NCBI GenBank assembly: GCA_021234155.1 | Contig: JAJEKV010000018.1 | Location: 18,947,423 to 19,011,422, forward strand | From: Isoetes taiwanensis | Lineage: Eukaryota; Streptophyta; Lycopodiopsida; Isoetales; Isoetaceae | Direction: 5' to 3' | Length of the DNA stretch: 64,000 nt | Shown: positions 58,590-64,000 of the stretch, piece after piece | Layout: every line of letters begins with the position of its first letter | Position numbering within the stretch: position 1 is the first letter of the stretch | Program-made: the position numbers and the translations under genes | The notes under the pieces: model-generated | What the model was told of the DNA's origin: nothing | What the model saw: the letters and a program-made list of their open reading frames with translations, nothing else | The model's database searches: none

Positions 58590-59203
58590 AGGACGTGTGT
58601 CACCACAATCCTCTAGCCGCCTATCAAGCTATTATCTTCCGAGGAGAGGAGATGCAACCCTTTCTACCTCATCAGACCGGGGAGATGCAACCTAGAGTAG
58701 CCTTGTTGGGTGAGACCAAGAGGTACAGTCATGACAGAGCCTGATTTAGCCCATCTGCATAGTATGCACAGGAGGGGCAGATGAAGTAGTCAACCCTAGC
58801 TATTGTCTATTACCAGCCCAAGTCATTGTCATAACTCAATCTGTTCTATATTGAGACCCCAGTCATCAGTTTACTTTCCCCACGAGTCTAAGCCTGGGTA
58901 GGAGTTCATATGAAAGATGATGTATTGATGATTATGATTGATCTATGGATGGATAGATGATACTACCCTCTTCGAGGTAGCTGATTGTATTGTTATTGCT
59001 AGTGCTGATGTCTATGTTTATGTGTCCGCTTTTATAGGAGCCCATAGGGGAAGGCCACGCAAGACATCTTCGTGTCCCCTTCCTGCACCATGGCCATCCC
59101 AAATGCGAGATAGACAGAGGGCCCATGCGGTAGGAGTACTGGATGGGGGATTTTCCACGAAATGTATGACGGGGCATCATATATTTGGTGAGGAGCATGA
59201 TAA
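58590..59203 (+). repeat. Diverged 5' LTR of the second element
   Basis: Homology to the minus-strand LTR at 13881-15482 in the same order: ACCTCATCAGACCGGGG (against GCCTCGTCGGACCGGGG), CATCTGCATAGTATGCACAG (against CATCTGCAAAGTGTGCACAG) with GAGGGGCAGATG, then TAGGAGCCCAT and TCTTCGTGTCC. The end CGGGG..ATATATT..GAG..CA just before the PBS also matches. Sequence before 58590 may belong to it but is not alignable by eye. Confidence 0.85.
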
Positions 59204-59221
59204 TGGTATCAGAGCAATAAT
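59204..59221 (+). promoter_or_regulatory. Primer-binding site of the second element
   Basis: TGGTATCAGAGCAATAATC immediately after the LTR, complementary to initiator tRNA-Met as in the first element. Confidence 0.9.
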
Positions 59222-59729
59222 CTTGGTTGACCAGATCCAGCACTGGCCATGACCTTGAATAGGTAGATTAACTGGCCTAGTTAAGGAATGGAATGAGAAT
59301 TTTAGTCTCGAACCGCGGAAAGTGGAAGAATTTTTTCCCCCCATTAGCAGGATCATAATTAGATTAAGTTATAGTCTAGGGGTAGAATAGTTAAAAGAAA
59401 CCTTATAGTAGCTTGAGCTCTAATTGTTCACGAATCGCATTTTTCAAGTAAGAATTGAACGAGAAATCGCTCAAGATGAAGCAACATGGCGCGAAATGAC
59501 CAATATTTAGCCCAAAACAAATAGAGAAATTTTGAGAAATAGTTAATTGATTAGAGAAAGTACCTTAAATAATAACCCATAATTATAATACATTGACTTT
59601 TAAGAAAAGTGGTCACTAAAAATCTATGAAAGCACCCCTACTCTTTAGAAGTTACCAATTTGTAGCCCGAATCTTTCCTTTGTCCTTGTAAGGCGAATTC
59701 TACGCTAATCTCCAAAGCTATCATAGAAT

Positions 59730-60247
59730 GTGCACCGAACAGACAGTCTGCGAGATCGACCCAAAGATGCTACCAATAGGCAGTCGACCATCAATGGAGG
59801 CAAGAGCTCTCGAAAAGGCCACCACCAAAGAAGCCAAATTGTTGGGAGGACCAAATATGCAGCCAAGAAGGTTGGAAGCCCCAGCTTATGCCTGAATGTT
59901 GAAGCACTCGCGACGGGCGGCGGCAAACAAATTCCTGAGGTCCTGTGGCCTAGGCCAGGTGACGAACCTAGCGACTCAAGCTCTTCAAATGAATTGTATC
60001 ACTCTTGAAGGAGCAGCGGCCTAGCACTTCAGATGGATCATCACGAGGCTGGAGGGGAAATGGAGATCATAGCGTTCGCTTCTGAAGGTGAGGAGCAAGC
60101 AGCAGGAGTAATCTGGGTAGCAAGGGCAACCTCAATAGTAGGAAGAGCAGTAAGAGGAGCACGCAATGCGGAAGAAAAAGAAGGGCAAGGAGAAAGTGGC
60201 TGAAAGGAAGGAAGAGAGGTAGACAAGAGAGAAGCGAACAAAGAGAC
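59730..60247 (+). pseudogene. Unknown ORF remnants between PBS and H3 of the second element
   Basis: Open frames of ~90 codons (MHRTDSLRDRPKDATNRQST.., ending DEPSDSSSSNELYHS). A second frame is MDHHEAGGEMEIIAFASEGE. They occupy the place of ORF 1 in the first element, but similarity is not convincing by eye. Confidence 0.35.
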
Positions 60248-60526
60248 ATGAAGATCGGCGGGGGGGAACGTGGTTATCAGAGAACCACAACTAGAAAACC
60301 GAAGGAGGATGAGTCCAAGGAGGAAGAACTGCACCAACAAGAGGGGGAGCAAGAGGCTGAAGAAGAAGAAGAGGAGGAAGCCGAAGAACAGACGGAGCCT
60401 AACACTCAGCCACCATACCCAGTGCAGCCCAAGCCACACAAGAAGATGGCCAAGAAGCACAAGACGAGCGAGAAGCCATTTAAGTTGAAGCAAGACATCG
60501 AGTACGAGAATAAGAAGGTAGTGTAG
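60248..60526 (+). CDS. Charged N-terminal segment preceding the second H3
   Basis: 92 codons: EDESKEEELHQQEGEQEAEE followed by more Glu, a Pro/Gln hinge (TEPNTQPPYPVQPKPH), then a Lys-rich part (KKMAKKHKTSEKPFKLKQD). The order acidic, Pro-rich, basic is the same as that preceding the H3 core in the first element. It may be read together with the H3 remnant downstream. Confidence 0.55.
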   Translation: MKIGGGERGYQRTTTRKPKEDESKEEELHQQEGEQEAEEEEEEEAEEQTEPNTQPPYPVQPKPHKKMAKKHKTSEKPFKLKQDIEYENKKVV

Positions 60527-60589
60527 AAGATTTCTCTTTGCCGATGGATAGATATAATTACTGGTACTGCAATTAGAGTGCTAAGGTTT

Positions 60590-60889
60590 GTCAAAGGCGG
60601 CCAACCATGGTCGAATATCAAGCCTTCACCACCTCGACCCGACTCTCCGAAGAAGATCTGCCATGGGCTAAATTCCAAGCACAGTAGAGCTCTTTGGAGA
60701 TCCAGCACTTCCAACAGTGCACCAATCTTCTGATTCGGAAAGCAGTCTTGCCAGGAAGCAACCAAAGCAGAGCTGACTCAAGAGGAGGCCAATCTCTACT
60801 CCATTCATGCCAAGAGGGTGACCGTTATGCCCAAGGACATGAGCTTGGCCCGAAGGATCAGAAAAGACAAGACCATACGAAACTCCTAG
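60590..60889 (+). pseudogene. Decayed histone H3 of the second element
   Basis: Three frames together give H3 blocks in order: PSTVEL then [16 protein letters not shown] (H3 helix 1 region, [16 protein letters not shown]). A gap of about 24 residues missing (LPFQRL..FQSSA) follows. Next is QEATKAEL, then [20 protein letters not shown] followed by RRIRKDK and a stop at 60887-60889. The C-terminus [18 protein letters not shown] is diagnostic of H3. Single-base shifts and the internal deletion make it a pseudogene. Confidence 0.9.
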
Positions 60890-60890
60890 T

Positions 60891-62950
60891 TAAATTTTGT
60901 CTTAGTTATGCTATGTACACTGTGTTATATAAATACAAAGTTAAAAGTTTTGTCTTTTGAATGCTCAGAGTAAAAAATTGGGGCATCCGAGTCACACCAC
61001 GCCAAATACATTTCCGAGACTCTCAGAAAGCCCTTTTGCATGGGTAACAGATGTCTCTTGCAATCATGGATACGGAAAGCAACAATAGGGATGATAAAGT
61101 TTTTAAGGATGATCTTATTATCAACAAAATGTAACAGCTGGTCTTTACCCAAGATAATGGTATAAAACTCTAGATAATTTAGACGACCGATATTTCCACT
61201 GATTCTTGTTTAAAAAAGGATATATGTCAATGTATTCATGAAGCTAAGATTTAAGTGGTAATATGACACTTATCAACTGATTTGCATAATCTATAAAATT
61301 TGGATCTAACGACAAGAGTATACACATGTACCTAGCAGACGATGTTTTTTATGCCATAAGTATTGCCCATGAATAAGACAAGCTGAATGTTGTGATGTTA
61401 ATAGTAATCAAGATGCTAACTCCAAAATTAAGAATAAGAAATAAGTTTAGTTATAAACAGATTTATAATGATGTACATATTTAGGAAGATGCGTATAGAT
61501 TGACATAAAATACAGCAACAATGGCTTAAGAAGTTAGAAATATGCTTAATTCATGTACATTATTAAAATTATCTCAATATTTGCAAGATATGTCTTTCAA
61601 AAGAATATCCCTTAGGCATTCTTATCCAATTGTCTTTGACATAATATGATTATCTAAAGTTTTCAAATGGCAGTCCGATGTAGACATGAACATTGATCTT
61701 TACAGGAGTATGATTCTGGTCATCATTGATGGCCTTAGATCATCATTTTCTACCAGTGCATTCCCAAAAGACCTAGAAGCAATTGCAAAAGAAATGAGGC
61801 AAATTTTACAAAGAAATCGAAAGTGTTGTAGCAAGCAAATCAGGCTATGAAAAGACCATATATGTTTAAGCCATTGCTAGGACGGCGAAGGAAAAAAGAA
61901 CCATAGAAAAAGGAGGCGAAAACATTCATCCATGGGCCTAAGAATCTCAGCGAAGTTGGCAGGAGCGAGAACCAACTTCCGAAAAAGTTGGGCTAAAATT
62001 GCAAGAAAATAAAAAAACAGAATCTATTATGCCATCGTGGCTTCTTTAATTTTTTTTGAAATCCAAAAATTTCGCTCATTTGGAAAATTTCCCCCCTAGA
62101 ATCATCATTGAGTGCGAGAAGCCGCTCTTAAAGCTCTATATACTTTGTCTAGTCAAGAGCAATGGAAAGCTTTTAGTTAGGGCTAGAATCTTGCGGTCTT
62201 TAATGGAAGATCTACTTATGGCTGGTTTTAGTCAGGTTCCAACAAAACTAAAAGTGATTGCAGCAACAGTAGTTGCAATCTGGGACCAAGTGGGGATTTG
62301 TACGACTCGATGAAAGTAAGAATATCTTAACATCAGGAACCAATTGTGTATAATCTGCTACATTTAATCAATAACACGAGCCCAGCCATTGAGGCAAAAC
62401 TCTTACAAGTCGTGTTAGAGTCTTCTTCATCACCTATTGAGGTAGGAATTATTGTCAGTCATATCAAAAGTGCAGGTGCCATTCTGGGTCTCATACCGTT
62501 TCTGAAAGCTCAATAACATGCACCAAAATTGAAGAACAGCTATTGTGGATCATGCACATTTTAAAGTTGTGATGTAATGCATTTAGAGAAAGCTTTCTAT
62601 AAGTCAGAATCAGTCCTAGTAATGGAGCGCGCAAAGGGTTATTTATTTGGTGGCAAGAAAATTGCCATAGCGCAGCAGATTTGCTTCAAGGTATTGTTTT
62701 CTCGAAGGTTCAGTCCTGTTTATATGATATCTAGACAAAGCTTCGTTCTTGCACTGCGACTCGCATGAAACCAACAAAGCGCCCGATAGATAGGCTTCTC
62801 ATTCATCTCAGCAGATTTCTACAATGGTGGACAGTGGATAGCCGCACACATGCGAACTACCCACGAAAAATAAAGGGAAAATCCAATTATATCATTTGGA
62901 CCCCAAAAACAAATACAATGCTAATAGATGAGTGGCTGATGTACCTGCCG
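60891..62950. other. Unassigned region
   Basis: No continuation of the retroelement (gag, pol, LTR) recognised. One 85-codon frame (62056-62313) has no recognisable domain. The 26-bp string CGCATGAAACCAACAAAGCG CCCGA (two blocks) at 62762 recurs at 63468. Confidence 0.35.
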
Positions 62951-62953
62951 AAA

Positions 62954-63018
62954 GCTTATCACCGGGATTAAAAAACCCCGCCCTTTCGGGTTTTCGAGGA
63001 AAAACCCTAGTGATAAGC
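62954..63018. repeat. Hairpin with complementary arms
   Basis: GCTTATCAC (62954-62962) pairs with GTGATAAGC (63010-63018). Inside, AAAAAACCCCG and CGGGTTTTCG form a second stem. Possibly a MITE end or a small foldback. Confidence 0.7.
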
Positions 63019-63260
63019 CTTCGCAAGGGGCTTAGACAAACGTAAGGCATAGAATCGCTCCCAAAAACCCCCGCATGGAGAAGTCAAAACGGATGGCGCT
63101 CGCCAACCTGTACCTGCACATCACCAACACAACAAACGAGAAACATACCAGAGAATAGCATCACCCAGTGGGCGGAAAAAAAGCATCACCCAATCGGGTG
63201 GAAAACATGAAAAACATAACTTGTACAAAATATAATAAACAAAGAAAGGGGAGGGTGGGT

Positions 63261-63817
63261 TCAAAGAGAATAAGGTATGCTGGCGAGAAGAGGAAGCGCC
63301 GATGAAACGTCGATGAAGAATTCCGCAATAAGTAGCAAACGCCCAACCGGAAGAACGGCCCAAAACGCATGCGATGCATGCATGCGACGCATGCAATGCA
63401 TGCATGCTCGTCTTGAGCAAGAATGCCGATTCGCTACGCGAATCGACGACATTCTTGCATCGCCTCGCGCATGAAACCAACAAAGCGCCCGAATACCAAA
63501 GGACTTCCTTAACAAACTAGGATCGAGGATGAAGGTCACGGGATGAAGGCTAAAGGCGGAAAGGACAGCAGGAAAGCAACGCCAAATTGGCCAAACCAGG
63601 CAGGAAGAAGCCCCCCCCGCTCAATTCAAAGAGAATAAGGTACTGCTGAGAGAAGAGGAAGCGCCGATGAAACGTCGATGAAGAATTCCGCAATAAGTAG
63701 CAAACGCCCAACCGGAAGAACGGCCCAAAACGCATGCGATGCATGCATGCGACGCATGCAATGCATGCATGCTCGTCTTGAGCAAGAATGCCGATTCGCT
63801 ACGCGAATCGACGACAT
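63261..63817. repeat. 192-bp direct repeats with GCATGC palindromes
   Basis: 63261-63452 and 63626-63817 are nearly identical, 365 bp apart. Each contains a ~42-bp GCATGC/ATGCAT alternating palindromic tract (63367-63408) and the hairpin CGATTCGCTACGCGAATCG. No gene seen; may be terminal repeats of a small element or a tandem array. Confidence 0.92.
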
Positions 63818-64000
63818 CATTGGATTTATCAAACTAATTCCTAAATAGATTCAAGCCAATGTCTTAAATAGCCCTTATGATTCGTCCTTCTTTTTGCATT
63901 CTTTTGCAAATAAATCCCATTGCTTCAAATATGGGTTTCAAGCAGATCCAAGCAAATGAAAGCTTATTCAACAATTCAAGTCGATTCAAGACTTTCTAGT

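Larger units (their letters stand above)
58430..60890 (+). mobile_element. 5' part of a second histone-bearing LTR retrotransposon
   Basis: Plus-strand element with a diverged LTR of the same family as the 13.1-kb element, then PBS at 59204, unknown and charged ORFs, and a decayed histone H3 ending at 60889. No gag or pol follows, and no 3' LTR is seen in the window. The copy is therefore truncated or rearranged after the H3 region. The left LTR boundary is uncertain. Confidence 0.82.

Noticed and set aside
60041-60493. Minus-strand Leu/Pro-rich 150-codon ORF
   Set aside because: A reverse reading of the Glu/Lys-rich repeats that precede the second H3.

Overview
The window is nuclear DNA of a eukaryote, almost certainly a land plant. 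Evidence: an eight-exon gene with GT-AG introns encoding a plant-type UBAC2-like protein, a chromodomain Ty3/gypsy retrotransposon primed by initiator-Met tRNA, LINE, hAT, TRIM and SINE remnants, and very low gene density. A seed-free plant such as a fern would fit, but that is inference. There is no bacterial-style gene organisation, CRISPR array or rRNA.

Layout. 1-2022: a HUH-endonuclease gene (Replitron-type rolling-circle transposon, minus strand), with a 48-bp-stem inverted repeat just beyond its 3' end and a 93-bp tandem duplication upstream. 2398-15482: one 13.1-kb Ty3/gypsy chromovirus on the minus strand (LTR-PBS-extra ORFs-gag-PR-RT-RNaseH-INT-chromodomain-PPT-LTR), decayed by frameshifts and stops. 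15840-20040: three tandem ~830-bp repeat units, a tRNA-derived SINE and small tandem duplications. 20383-22690: the UBAC2-like gene (299 aa), the only complete host gene found. 23455-45000: AT-rich, TE-littered DNA with LINE tails, a 791-bp hAT-type element with perfect 8-bp TSDs, MITEs and a few isolated exon-like pieces. 46283-51020: a LINE split by a 3.27-kb TIR element that carries palindrome arrays and a broken LRR receptor exon. 51469-58400: a second hAT-type element, a TRIM, microsatellite-tailed LINE ends, tandem duplications and a transposase remnant. 58430-60890: 5' part of a second retroelement of the same LTR family, plus strand. 62950-63820: hairpin and 192-bp direct repeats.

The standout system is the retrotransposon family. 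Between its primer-binding site and gag, the 13.1-kb element has about 3.6 kb of extra coding sequence. One ORF ends in an unmistakable histone H3 core, about 87% identical by eye to canonical H3 over some 85 residues, behind a charged coiled-coil-like stretch and a rewritten basic tail. Three further ORFs can be aligned by eye, weakly, to H4, H2A and H2B in that order. Convincing splice acceptors lie between some of the ORFs. The second element has a homologous LTR and PBS and carries its own decayed H3 at the same position, so H3 looks like a family trait rather than one chance capture. The element therefore appears to combine a chromodomain integrase with its own histone(s). A role in packaging its DNA or modifying target chromatin is my inference.
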